Below are positions 8,143 through 17,112 of a stretch of DNA of 64,000 nt, piece by piece. The stretch is from Nitrospira sp. ST-bin5 (GTDB lineage Bacteria; Nitrospirota; Nitrospiria; Nitrospirales; Nitrospiraceae), in the NCBI GenBank assembly GCA_002083555.1, contig MSXN01000005.1, positions 74,071 to 138,070 of the forward strand, given 5' to 3'. The translations under genes were made by a program, and so were the position numbers. Every line of letters begins with the position of its first letter. The stretch's first letter is position 1. A model generated the notes under the pieces. It had not been told where the DNA came from and did not search any database. It worked only from the letters and a program-made list of their open reading frames with translations.

Positions 8143-11100
8143 ATGAAAAGCCGGAGTATCGCACTTCGTGGAACCTGGATGCTGACGCTATTGGGATGCT
8201 TGATTTCCCCAATCCTCTCATCGGCGCAGACCATGGACCAATACTATGGAGTTCCTCCGTTTGTTGCTGACCAGGTCGCTCCCAATATCATCATCCTGAT
8301 GGATAACTCCGGGAGTATGAGTAACAGAGCCTGTGAATCGACCAGTTGCGGCATCTTGTCAACCGGTGCCGTGTCCACGACCATTACCTTTACGGCGACG
8401 ACGCGCTATTCGGGGTTTGCCGATCCGATGCGCTGTTATGTCTGGGATGCGACGGATAACCGGTTTGAGAACGGGACGCTTAAGACGGCATTAAATTCAC
8501 AAACCCCTGCTACGGGGGGGTGCCAGACTACTGAGTGGGACGGGAATTTCATAAACTGGGCGACGTTTCGCCGGTTCGATGCGGTCAAGAAAGCCATGGT
8601 CGGCGGGCAATGCCAGAATGGTTTTACCCCGACTCGCAACGCGGATTCGACCTGCAAACCGATTGGCACACCCTCTTTGCCGACCGTCAGGGCGCAACGG
8701 GGGACCGGTGTTAACACAGAAACCACCAATGCGGTTGGATACAATGCCGGGACCGGCGATCTCACCTATGTCGGGCGAATCCCGACGGCTGCCCATGCAA
8801 CGAATCCGGCCAACATCTTTATCCATATCGAAGATGATGCGGACTTATGCGTCGATGACGACAACGGAACGAATTGCGGCAACCCCGGTTCGTCAGACGG
8901 GGACGCCTTCGTCGAAACGGAGTTGAACGAAATCGCTTTCGCCATGTATAGCGAACCGACCGGCGTCATCCAGCAGATCGGTCCGCAGGCTCGCTTCGCC
9001 CTGGCGGTATTCAATAATGACGGCAGCAATAACGGCGTTCGTATTTTGACCGGGGCTGGGAGCCGCCAGTCTATCGATTTTGCGGGGGCCACGGTCGAGA
9101 CCTTCAACGACAATACGGCGGCTATGGTAGATGCGGTCGATGAAACGTTCCCGGCAACCTGGACGCCGCTGGCCGAGTCACTCTATGAAGTGGCGCGCTA
9201 TGTGGCGCAGATCAATTCGGCATTCTATGCGGGCCAGTATGTCTATCCGATTGCATACTCCGGTGGAAACTCCAACGGTGTGGCCTTCGGAAGCACCGGC
9301 GTAGGCGGTCTCGGCGGAGCTGAACTTTCTGCCTTGACGGGTTCTGAAGTATGCCCGGCTGGGTATATCAGCAATGCGTGCGGCCGTGATCCCTTCTTCT
9401 ACGGCAGCAATCACACCCCGGCCTGGGCCAGTACCTCGACGCAAGTGCGATGCTGCAAGACCTTTGTGATTGTCTTCACGGACGGTGAGCCGACTCAGGA
9501 TACGGGCGTGCCGGCCAGCATCAATCAATATGCGAATGCGAACGCGCCTGCCTATTCAGGGACGTACTGCCTGGGGGCCGGCGCCCTGGCCCACGGCGTT
9601 CCCTTTGTCGATCCTCCCGGTGGAAGGTGCAACAACGACCCGGCGACGCCGAATAACGTGTTGCTCAAGCAGCACCGGACAGACTATGCCGACAACGGGC
9701 GGCATTTCTTGGACGACGTGGCCTACTGGTCTCATATCAACGACCTGCGCCCTTGCAGCGGGACGGCCGATGGGACGATCCCGGTGCTTGGCGTGTCCGG
9801 ACACTGCTTGCAGGGCCTGCAAAATCTAACGGTGTATACCTTTTATGCGTTCGGCAATATCAGTGGACGCGAGTTGCTCATGCATGCGGCGTTGCTGGGC
9901 GGGTTTGAAGATACTAACAACAATAATTTGCCGGATCTCACCAGCGAATGGGACAAGACCATCAACGCGACCGGCGCCTCCGGCAGCGACGGGATTCCGG
10001 ATACCTATTTCGAATCGTCGAACGTGGATGACCTGCAGGAACGACTTCTGGCTTCCTTGACAGCGATTCTTCGTAAGAGCGCCTCCGGCACATCGATCTC
10101 GGTCTTAGCGACGGCGTCCACCGGAGAAGGGTCGATTTATCAGGCCTACTTCTTCACGAGCGACGTCGGCCAGGGCGGTGCCAGCGTGAAGTGGACGGGC
10201 TATACCCATTCCCTGTTCGTCGACGGGTTCGGTAATTTCCGTGAAGACACAATCCAGGACGGGAAATTGGTGTATGAGCAGGATCGCATCATCACCACGC
10301 GGTACGATAACAATCCCTTAAGCCCGACCTATCAGAAAGTGCTGGTCGATAAGTTCGAAGATCTCAATGGTGACGGGGTGGCCGACAGTACCACGCCGAT
10401 CCTGACGTCCGACTTAAAGTCCATTGTGCCGGTGTGGGAGGCGGGAAAAGAGTTGGCCTACACTGTGTCCGGGGCGCGCACGATTCTGACATGGGTTGAT
10501 GCGAATAATAACGGCATCGTCGATCCGTCCGAGCAGATCGATTTCAATACGGCGAACTGTGCGGCTCTCAAAGACTATCTCCGCTATGCGACCGATACCT
10601 GTGCAGGCAGTTCGAACGCCATGAACCTCATCAATTTTATTCGTGGCGATGAGGTGGCGGGCCTGCGGACGAGAATGCTGGAGACGCCGGTCGGGAGCGG
10701 GACCTACAAGGTCTGGAAGTTGGGAGATCCAATCCATTCGACCCCGACAGTTGTCGGGGCTCCCAAAGCCCGGTATGACCTGGCCTATGGGGACGCAGAC
10801 TACAACCTCTTCTATCAGCAATACCGGAATCGTCGGCAAGTAGCCTATGTCGGTGCGAACGATGGGATGCTCCATGCCTTCAACGGCGGGTACTACCATA
10901 AGGGCGACGATTCAACGACGGCTGGTACCATTGAGCATGGTTGGTACACCAAGAATCCGACCAACAATTCGAGCGGCTCGAATCTTGGGGCTGAAATGTG
11001 GTCGTTCATCCCGCAGGAATTGCTCCCGCACCTCCAGTGGCTGGCGCGGGTTGACTATAGCCATGTCTATTATGTCGATCTGAAGCCGACAATCACCGAA

Positions 11101-12558
11101 GCGCGGGTGTTCACTCCGGATGCCGACCATCCAGGTGGATGGGGAACGATTCTCATTGGGGGATTCCGCATGGGCGGCAGTTGCGGACAATGTGCGGCGG
11201 CCTCCGGGGCTCCGCCCATGACCGCCACGATCGGCGGGGCATCGCGTACATTCTATAGCGCCTACTTCGCGCTTGATGTGACGAATCCGGAAGTCAGCCC
11301 GAAGCTGCTGTGGGTCTTTACCGATAGCGGGTTGGGTTTGACCACGAGCTACCCATCGGTCGTGCGGATGAATCCTGATTCGGATGCGATCACTTCAACG
11401 GTGAACGAGAAATGGTTCGTGGTATTCGGCTCAGGACCGAACGGCTATCAGGCTGACCTGCCTTCAGCCCCCTCGCAATCGGCGAAGCTGTACGTGGTGG
11501 ATCTGAAGAATGGACCGAAGGTGGCGGCCAGTGGCAGCTTGACGACTATGCCGGTCGGTAGTTGGCGATCCTTCATGGGCCATGTAGCGTCGATCGATAA
11601 GGATTTGGATTGGAGGACGGACGTCGCTTATGTCGGACGAACAATCCATGATGGGGCACTACCGTGGCGCGGGAAAATGTACCGCCTGACCATGAATTGT
11701 CCCGCCGCTCCCTGTACTCCAAATACCTGGGGGATTGCGAATGGAGCGGATCGGGCTCCAACGGAGGTCATCGACACCTTCTTTGATGCAGGCACGGGTA
11801 CCACCGTTGAAGTCGGCCCGACGGCCGCTGCGCCGGCGGTGACGATCGATGATACCAACGCGACCTGGGTCTTTTTTGGAACAGGCCGGTATTTCGGCAA
11901 TGCCGATAAGGTAGATAGTACGATTCAGCGGCTCTATGGTCTCAAAGACCGGGTTATGAACGGATCTTGTACGCAAACCTCGACTGTCAACTGCCATAGT
12001 GATGATCTGGTCGATGTGACGAGTGCTGTGGTGTGTCTGATCTGCAGCGGTGCGACCAATCAGGTCACAGACCCGACCAACCCCAGCGTGACGAGTGTCG
12101 AAGGGACGGGGGCGAATTCGATGATGGGGTTGATTGCGAGTAAGCACGGATGGCGGATTACGTTGCCTGGACCGGTCACGATCTCCACCGTCAACTATTC
12201 GGCAGAGCGATCGGTGGTGAATCCGACTCTGGTTGCCGGCGTGATTTTCCTGCCGACGTTCGTGCCGACGAATGACTTCTGCGCGTCTGACGGAATCAGC
12301 TATCTGTATGTGCTCTTCTATAAGACCGGTACGGCACCTCCCTATCCTGTGGTGGGGACCACGCCGTCCGGTGCGAATACCAATATCACTACCAAGGTTA
12401 GCCTTGGCGTGGGTTTGGCCTCCTCTGGATCGATGCACGTCGGGCAAGGAGGAGGAACAATCTGTAGCCAGATGAGCGGTGGTAACGCCTTCTGTCAGAA
12501 GGCCGCGCTCCCTGATTTCTACAGCCGATTTGTCAGCTGGGTACATCAACGAGACTGA
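8143..12558 (+). CDS. pilY1: PilY1 pilus tip adhesin
   Basis: This 1471-residue exported protein has a Sec signal peptide (about 1-29, ending SSA). It begins with a von Willebrand A-type domain carrying the MIDAS motif DNSGS (54-58) and a later strand with IVFTDGEPT. The C-terminal half is the PilY1 beta-propeller, marked by VAYVGANDGMLHAFNGGYY (about 900-920). Calcium-loop-like segments DLNGDGVAD (about 741) and DANNNGIVD (about 785) precede it; in Pseudomonas a loop of this type regulates pilus retraction. PilY1 sits at the pilus tip and acts in adhesion, surface sensing and assembly. I chose ATG 8143, not 8107, because GAGGAGGG lies six bases before it and the signal peptide then starts at residue 1. 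It is larger than the Pseudomonas protein (about 1160 residues). Confidence 0.9.
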   Translation: MKSRSIALRGTWMLTLLGCLISPILSSAQTMDQYYGVPPFVADQVAPNIIILMDNSGSMSNRACESTSCGILSTGAVSTTITFTATTRYSGFADPMRCYVWDATDNRFENGTLKTALNSQTPATGGCQTTEWDGNFINWATFRRFDAVKKAMVGGQCQNGFTPTRNADSTCKPIGTPSLPTVRAQRGTGVNTETTNAVGYNAGTGDLTYVGRIPTAAHATNPANIFIHIEDDADLCVDDDNGTNCGNPGSSDGDAFVETELNEIAFAMYSEPTGVIQQIGPQARFALAVFNNDGSNNGVRILTGAGSRQSIDFAGATVETFNDNTAAMVDAVDETFPATWTPLAESLYEVARYVAQINSAFYAGQYVYPIAYSGGNSNGVAFGSTGVGGLGGAELSALTGSEVCPAGYISNACGRDPFFYGSNHTPAWASTSTQVRCCKTFVIVFTDGEPTQDTGVPASINQYANANAPAYSGTYCLGAGALAHGVPFVDPPGGRCNNDPATPNNVLLKQHRTDYADNGRHFLDDVAYWSHINDLRPCSGTADGTIPVLGVSGHCLQGLQNLTVYTFYAFGNISGRELLMHAALLGGFEDTNNNNLPDLTSEWDKTINATGASGSDGIPDTYFESSNVDDLQERLLASLTAILRKSASGTSISVLATASTGEGSIYQAYFFTSDVGQGGASVKWTGYTHSLFVDGFGNFREDTIQDGKLVYEQDRIITTRYDNNPLSPTYQKVLVDKFEDLNGDGVADSTTPILTSDLKSIVPVWEAGKELAYTVSGARTILTWVDANNNGIVDPSEQIDFNTANCAALKDYLRYATDTCAGSSNAMNLINFIRGDEVAGLRTRMLETPVGSGTYKVWKLGDPIHSTPTVVGAPKARYDLAYGDADYNLFYQQYRNRRQVAYVGANDGMLHAFNGGYYHKGDDSTTAGTIEHGWYTKNPTNNSSGSNLGAEMWSFIPQELLPHLQWLARVDYSHVYYVDLKPTITEARVFTPDADHPGGWGTILIGGFRMGGSCGQCAAASGAPPMTATIGGASRTFYSAYFALDVTNPEVSPKLLWVFTDSGLGLTTSYPSVVRMNPDSDAITSTVNEKWFVVFGSGPNGYQADLPSAPSQSAKLYVVDLKNGPKVAASGSLTTMPVGSWRSFMGHVASIDKDLDWRTDVAYVGRTIHDGALPWRGKMYRLTMNCPAAPCTPNTWGIANGADRAPTEVIDTFFDAGTGTTVEVGPTAAAPAVTIDDTNATWVFFGTGRYFGNADKVDSTIQRLYGLKDRVMNGSCTQTSTVNCHSDDLVDVTSAVVCLICSGATNQVTDPTNPSVTSVEGTGANSMMGLIASKHGWRITLPGPVTISTVNYSAERSVVNPTLVAGVIFLPTFVPTNDFCASDGISYLYVLFYKTGTAPPYPVVGTTPSGANTNITTKVSLGVGLASSGSMHVGQGGGTICSQMSGGNAFCQKAALPDFYSRFVSWVHQRD

Positions 12559-12638
12559 TGTTGTATGAGCGTCGGCGATGGTCAACAGCAAGTCCATCGC
12601 CGGCCCATGATGCTCCGGAGAAAGATTGAGAAGGTACG

Positions 12639-13607
12639 ATGATATTTCGTAGTTGCAATAGACCGCTTGTGATTGCCTGGGTGCTGGTCATGCTGGGCGG
12701 GACGTCCTGTACTGGCGGAACGGCACCTGAACCGGCCAAGGGGGCCGGAGTGACAGAAAACGGGCCTCCTGTCATGGTGTTGGCGAAAGTTCTCCAGAGC
12801 CCGATTCCTCTGACGGGGCCGGTCGGAGCTCAAGCGCTGGCAGAGGACCCCGAGAGAGAGCCCATCACCTATTCCTATCAGTGGTTTGTGAACGATGTCT
12901 TGGTCGCTGGCCAAACGAATCCGACCTTTCCTGCCGAACTGCTGCGCCGCGGGCAAATGATATCTGTCGAGATTACGCCGTCTGACGGAAAGCAGAAGGG
13001 GAGGCCCGTTCGAACTCCGGCGGCACCGGTCGGCAACACTGCTCCTCATATCACCTCAGTGGTACTAACTCCCCAGACTGTACAGCCCGGCGGCAAGCTG
13101 ACTGCAGAGGTGGTTGCGAGCGATCCCGATCATGATCGGGTTGATTTGACCTATCGCTGGTTCCGGAATGATGCGGTCGTCAAGGAGGGGGAAGAGGCGT
13201 CCTTTGATACGACCGGATTGGCTCCACGCGACAAGGTGACGGTCGAGGTGACGGCGCGTGACTCGCAAGCTATGGGTAATATGCTGCGCTCTGACGTCGT
13301 GACGTTGGGCAACAACGCCCCTACGATCGTGTCGACTCCCCCTGCCCCAGTGACGCCGGATCAATATGAGTATGCCGTCAGAGCGACGGACTTTGACGGG
13401 GATCGCTTGACCTATGAATTAGAAACGGCCCCTGCCGGGATGACCATTGAGTCTGCTACCGGGCGGATTGCCTGGATGATTCCGCCGGGCAACCGGGGGG
13501 TCTTTCACGTGAAGGTCTTGGCAAAAGATGGTCAGGGTGGCACGGCCTATCAGGAATTTGACCTCGCGCTTGGCGTCAGCCTCCCAGGAAAACCGGCGGG
13601 GGCGTAG
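12639..13607 (+). CDS. Ig-like/cadherin-like repeat lipoprotein of the pilus operon
   Basis: This 322-residue protein has an N-terminal signal with a lipobox-like LGGTSC (Cys at about 24), suggesting a lipoprotein; the -3 residue is not the usual Leu. Two related Ig-like repeats follow (about 55-130 and 140-225), each with a YxWFxND core and a later strand with VEITPSDG or VEVTARDS. A C-terminal putative-Ig (He-PIG type) domain carries PAGMTIESATGRIAW. A ribosome site (GAGAAGG) precedes the ATG, and the gene lies 80 bp after pilY1 on the same strand. I infer a surface or periplasmic binding partner of the pilus tip; such a lipoprotein is not part of the canonical minor-pilin set. Confidence 0.65.
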   Translation: MIFRSCNRPLVIAWVLVMLGGTSCTGGTAPEPAKGAGVTENGPPVMVLAKVLQSPIPLTGPVGAQALAEDPEREPITYSYQWFVNDVLVAGQTNPTFPAELLRRGQMISVEITPSDGKQKGRPVRTPAAPVGNTAPHITSVVLTPQTVQPGGKLTAEVVASDPDHDRVDLTYRWFRNDAVVKEGEEASFDTTGLAPRDKVTVEVTARDSQAMGNMLRSDVVTLGNNAPTIVSTPPAPVTPDQYEYAVRATDFDGDRLTYELETAPAGMTIESATGRIAWMIPPGNRGVFHVKVLAKDGQGGTAYQEFDLALGVSLPGKPAGA

Positions 13608-13635
13608 CCCGGTCTATTCGGTTCCTTACTTCTCC

Positions 13636-13665
13636 TTGTCTCGCCTTTTCTCCCTCTGCTAGAAT
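13636..13665 (+). promoter_or_regulatory. Candidate sigma-70 promoter for phoH-ybeY-ftsY
   Basis: TTGTCT (13636-13641) and TAGAAT (13660-13665) are separated by 18 bp, about 40 bp before the phoH start and just after the pilus operon. No intrinsic terminator is visible between the two units. Confidence 0.45.
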
Positions 13666-13706
13666 CAACCCATCTGATGTTTTAGGAGGGAGACCATTCT
13701 GCATTC

Positions 13707-14771
13707 GTGCGTAAACTAAAACTACGAGAAGGCACGGACACTGCCGCCCTCTTCGGTCACCACGACCGGCACCTCAAACTGATTGAGGACGATCTCGGCG
13801 TGCGGCTGTCCGCACGCGGTGAAGAAGTCACCCTCGACGGTCTTCCTGACGCGACTCGCCAAGCCGAACGGATCCTCTTCGAACTCGCAAATCTCACCAA
13901 CGAAGGACTGGTGCTTCAAGTCGACGATGTGACGCATGCGCTGACCGCGCTACGTCAGACACCGGATGCCTCCATAAAAGAGGTGTTGACCAACGCGACG
14001 ACGATCGTCACGAAGAAGCGGTTCGTCGGTCCGAAATCTCCTACTCAGAAGTCCTACATTGAGGCGATCGAGAAGCACGACATTGTGATTGCGATCGGGC
14101 CTGCCGGTACGGGCAAGACCTATCTGGCGATGGCAATGGCGGTCAGTGCGTTGATGAAGAAGGAAGTGAGTCGCATCATCCTGGCACGGCCCGCAGTCGA
14201 GGCCGGCGAGAAGCTCGGCTTTCTCCCCGGCGATATGTATGCAAAGGTGAACCCGTATCTTCGTCCGCTGTACGATGCGCTGTTCGACATGATGGACATG
14301 GAACGGGCCAATCGCATGATTGAACGAGGGGATATTGAGATCGCGCCGTTGGCATTCATGCGCGGGCGCACACTGAATGACTCCTTCGTCATTTTGGACG
14401 AAGCTCAGAATGCCACAGCGGAACAGATGAAGATGTTCCTGACCAGATTGGGATTTCATTCAAAGGTGGTTGTGACCGGAGATATCACGCAGATCGATCT
14501 GCCGTCCGAGCGGGTGTCCGGTCTCATTGAAGTGAAAGAAATCTTGCGCGATATCGAAGGGATTGCCTTCGTATATTTCGATGAGAAGGATGTGGTCCGT
14601 CATCGGCTGGTGCAGGACATCGTCCGAGCGTATGATCGACACCAGTCTGCAACCGGTGGTGATCCCAGGCTGTCCAAAGGGCCGGCCTTGCCGCACTCGT
14701 CGCCGTCCGGGTCCAACAAGTGGTCTTCCTCTGGTTCGCCGCCCCGAGGCTCCTCGGGACAATCTCACTAA
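13707..14771 (+). CDS. phoH: PhoH-like ATPase
   Basis: This 354-residue cytoplasmic protein has an N-terminal KH-like region (about 10-75) and a PhoH ATPase domain with Walker A GPAGTGKT (about 131) and Walker B VILDEAQN (about 229). PhoH-like proteins are linked to RNA metabolism and usually sit beside ybeY, as here. The start is uncertain. GTG at 13707 begins RKLKLREG, but the only Shine-Dalgarno (AGGAGGG, 13684-13690) is about 16 bases away, and no closer in-frame start codon exists. The last 40 residues are a low-complexity Ser/Pro/Gly tail. The stop abuts the ybeY ATG. Confidence 0.85.
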   Translation: MRKLKLREGTDTAALFGHHDRHLKLIEDDLGVRLSARGEEVTLDGLPDATRQAERILFELANLTNEGLVLQVDDVTHALTALRQTPDASIKEVLTNATTIVTKKRFVGPKSPTQKSYIEAIEKHDIVIAIGPAGTGKTYLAMAMAVSALMKKEVSRIILARPAVEAGEKLGFLPGDMYAKVNPYLRPLYDALFDMMDMERANRMIERGDIEIAPLAFMRGRTLNDSFVILDEAQNATAEQMKMFLTRLGFHSKVVVTGDITQIDLPSERVSGLIEVKEILRDIEGIAFVYFDEKDVVRHRLVQDIVRAYDRHQSATGGDPRLSKGPALPHSSPSGSNKWSSSGSPPRGSSGQSH

Positions 14772-15272
14772 ATGGCTGTCTATCTGCGTGTTCGTCTTAT
14801 TCGTGTCAGGGTACGTCAGGCGGCCCTGAGGCGTCTGGCTGAGCGCGTGCTTGTCACGGTCGGGGAAAAGCAGTCAGAGCTTAGCCTGGATTTGGTAGGC
14901 GATGGGCGGATGCGTCGGTTGAATTGTCAGTATCGGAAGAAGGATCGAACCACCGACGTCCTGGCGTTTGCCATGCGAGAGTCGAGCAGCCCGGTGTCTG
15001 CGCTGCTCGGTGATGTCGTGATCTCGGTGCCGACGGCGCAGCGGCAGGCAAAAGAAGGCGGACGATCCCTGAGTGAAGAGCTGGCCTGGTTGCTGGTTCA
15101 TGGCGTGTTGCATCTCTGCGGGTACGATCATGAGCGAAGCGAGGCGGAGGCGCGCCGCATGAAGCGGCGGGAGCAAGCGGTGTTACGAGGTCTGCGGCCG
15201 ATTCCAATATTGGCGACGGTGCCACGGGTGAGTCGAATGTGTGCTGGATCAACGGCGACGAGGAAAGGGTAG
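14772..15272 (+). CDS. ybeY: Endoribonuclease YbeY
   Basis: This 166-residue protein carries the YbeY zinc signature HGVLHLCGYDH (H-x3-H-x5-H). It also has the family segment RRLNCQYRKKDRTTDVLAFAM and the LGDVVIS strand. YbeY is a metal-dependent RNase used in 16S rRNA 3'-end maturation and ribosome quality control. The ATG follows the phoH stop directly, and ftsY starts two bases after its stop, so the three genes are one transcription unit. The C-terminal tail (about 25 residues after RRREQ) is longer than in most homologues and looks unstructured. Confidence 0.88.
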   Translation: MAVYLRVRLIRVRVRQAALRRLAERVLVTVGEKQSELSLDLVGDGRMRRLNCQYRKKDRTTDVLAFAMRESSSPVSALLGDVVISVPTAQRQAKEGGRSLSEELAWLLVHGVLHLCGYDHERSEAEARRMKRREQAVLRGLRPIPILATVPRVSRMCAGSTATRKG

Positions 15273-15274
15273 CG

Positions 15275-16210
15275 ATGGGATGGTTTCAGCGGCTGAGCGA
15301 CGGGCTCAGCAAGACGCGTCAGGTCGTTCGGCAATCACTGGATCGCGTCTTGGGGCGCACGCCCGATCCGGCGATGCTGGAGGAGCTGGAAGCGGCGTTG
15401 CTCACGGCAGACCTGGGCGTGCATGTGGTCGACCGATTGATGACCCATGTGCGCGAACATGCCAGAGGGGCGGATGCGGCCAATCCTGAGGCGTTGCAGA
15501 ATGTCCTGAGCCGGACTTTGTATGGTGTCTTGGCGCCGGTGCAAGGGCCGTCGCTGGAACAGTTGATCGCGAAGGGGCCGAAGCCTTTTGTGGTGCTGAT
15601 GGTTGGGGTGAATGGCGTCGGAAAAACAACGACCATCGCCAAGGTGGCGCAGCGGTTGGTGCAGGGTGGTCGCCGCCCTCTGCTGGTGGCCGGCGATACC
15701 TTTCGCGCGGCGGCAATCGATCAGCTGCAAGTGTGGGCGGATCGGGTCGGTGTGGATGTGATCCGGCATCGCCACGGCGCGGATCCGGCGGCCGTCGCGT
15801 TCGACGGCATTGTGGCGGCCAAGGCGCGCGCGGTCGATGTGGTGCTCATTGATACGGCCGGTCGGCTGCATACGAAGTCAAATTTAATGGAAGAATTGCG
15901 GAAGATCGTTCGGGTGATCGGTCAGGCGCTGCCGGGGGCGCCGCATGAAATTCTCCTGGTGTTAGACGCGACCGTCGGACAGAACGCGTTGGCGCAAGCG
16001 CGACAGTTTAAGGATGTCGTCGGCGTGACCGGATTAGCGCTTACCAAGCTCGATGGGACGGCCCGCGGTGGGATTGTGGTGGCCATCGCCGATGAGCTGA
16101 AGCTGCCTGTCCGGTTGATCGGTGTGGGAGAAGCGGTCGAAGATCTGCAGGACTTCAATCAGGAAGCCTTTATTGCCGCGTTATTCGGCCAATCGGCCGC
16201 TCGGTCATAA
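15275..16210 (+). CDS. ftsY: Signal recognition particle receptor FtsY
   Basis: This 311-residue SRP-type GTPase has an N-domain helical bundle (about 1-90) followed by the G-domain. The G-domain motifs are G1 GVNGVGKTTTIAK (about 110), the DTFRAAA insertion-box motif, G3 DTAGRL and G4 TKLDGTARGG, with the closing GVGEAVEDLQDF. It receives ribosome-SRP complexes at the inner membrane. The acidic A-domain found in E. coli is absent, as in many bacteria, so the protein is short. I chose ATG 15275 because AGGAAAGGGT lies just upstream; an earlier ATG at 15239 would overlap ybeY by 34 bases. Confidence 0.92.
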   Translation: MGWFQRLSDGLSKTRQVVRQSLDRVLGRTPDPAMLEELEAALLTADLGVHVVDRLMTHVREHARGADAANPEALQNVLSRTLYGVLAPVQGPSLEQLIAKGPKPFVVLMVGVNGVGKTTTIAKVAQRLVQGGRRPLLVAGDTFRAAAIDQLQVWADRVGVDVIRHRHGADPAAVAFDGIVAAKARAVDVVLIDTAGRLHTKSNLMEELRKIVRVIGQALPGAPHEILLVLDATVGQNALAQARQFKDVVGVTGLALTKLDGTARGGIVVAIADELKLPVRLIGVGEAVEDLQDFNQEAFIAALFGQSAARS

Positions 16211-16316
16211 CCCGCCATTTTCTTTTCGCTCCGAATCCCCTGTGCTATGGTGGTGACGTATCTCTTTGGAGATGGTCGCCAATAGCATTCACCCGATTCA
16301 GAGGCAGGGGTTTCGA

Positions 16317-17102
16317 ATGATCAAGATCTTAATCGTCGATGATGACCAGATGAACTGCGATCTCCTTCAGACCGTGTTCATGCGGCATGGGTATCAAGTG
16401 ATCACCACGACCAGCGGCCGTGAAGGACTGAATTTGTTTCGCAAACATACCCCGCGCATTACGTTGCTCGATCTGCGTATGCCGGAGATGGACGGCTTGA
16501 CGGTCTTGAAAGAAATTCGAGCCATCGATCCCGAGGCGCCGGTCATTATTCTTGGGGGTGGCGCCACGGAAGTGCAGGAGAATCAGGCCCGTTCCCTGCG
16601 AGTCACCGACTTTATCCGGCGCGGGCTGTCGCTCGACATTCTGGTCGAAGCTGTACATCGGGTGTCTCAGATGCCGGTCAAGGTCAATCAGACGCCGGTC
16701 TCCCCGATTCCCTCGTTCGCCGGGCAAGAGACGGCAGAATCAGTGTTGGTCGTCGATGACGATCCGCTGGTACGCGATCTGCTCGTACAGTTCCTTAGCC
16801 TGCGCGGGTACCGGACGTTGGGTGTGAAGGATGGCTATGAAGCCTTGCGGGTCGTCGAAGAAGCTGCACCGGATTTGTTACTGCTCGACATGATAATGCC
16901 AGGGCTGTCCGGGATCGATGTCCTGAAAACACTTCGGGAAAAAGAATATGCCGGCGGCGTGATCATTATGACCGGGAGTCACAACGAAGAGATGCTGGAA
17001 GAAGCCTGGTCGTTGGGGCCGCAAGAAGTGCTGGGCAAGCCGATCGCACTCGATCGTTTGTTGACCGCCATCCAGCTTGTGCTCGTCTGTCGCGAGTGCT
17101 AA
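16317..17102 (+). CDS. Double-receiver response regulator
   Basis: This 261-residue protein has two CheY-like receiver domains (about 1-120 and 140-261) and no output domain. The second has the full set of residues: the acidic DDD pair, the phospho-acceptor in LLLDMIMP, Thr in IIMTGS and Lys in LGKPI. The first keeps the acidic pocket and LLDLRMPEMDG, but the conserved Thr/Ser is replaced (VIILGGG) and the conserved Lys appears as Arg (DFIRRG). It may therefore be a non-signalling or constitutively set domain. ATG 16317 starts MIKILIVDDD, the normal receiver start. No partner kinase is adjacent. The peptidase gene starts 10 bases after the stop. Confidence 0.85.
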   Translation: MIKILIVDDDQMNCDLLQTVFMRHGYQVITTTSGREGLNLFRKHTPRITLLDLRMPEMDGLTVLKEIRAIDPEAPVIILGGGATEVQENQARSLRVTDFIRRGLSLDILVEAVHRVSQMPVKVNQTPVSPIPSFAGQETAESVLVVDDDPLVRDLLVQFLSLRGYRTLGVKDGYEALRVVEEAAPDLLLLDMIMPGLSGIDVLKTLREKEYAGGVIIMTGSHNEEMLEEAWSLGPQEVLGKPIALDRLLTAIQLVLVCREC

Positions 17103-17112
17103 AACCCTTCCG

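Noticed and set aside
11659..12597. 312-codon open frame antisense to the end of pilY1
   Set aside because: It is a by-product of the GC-rich codon pattern of pilY1; its protein is Arg/His-rich, without domains or a ribosome site.
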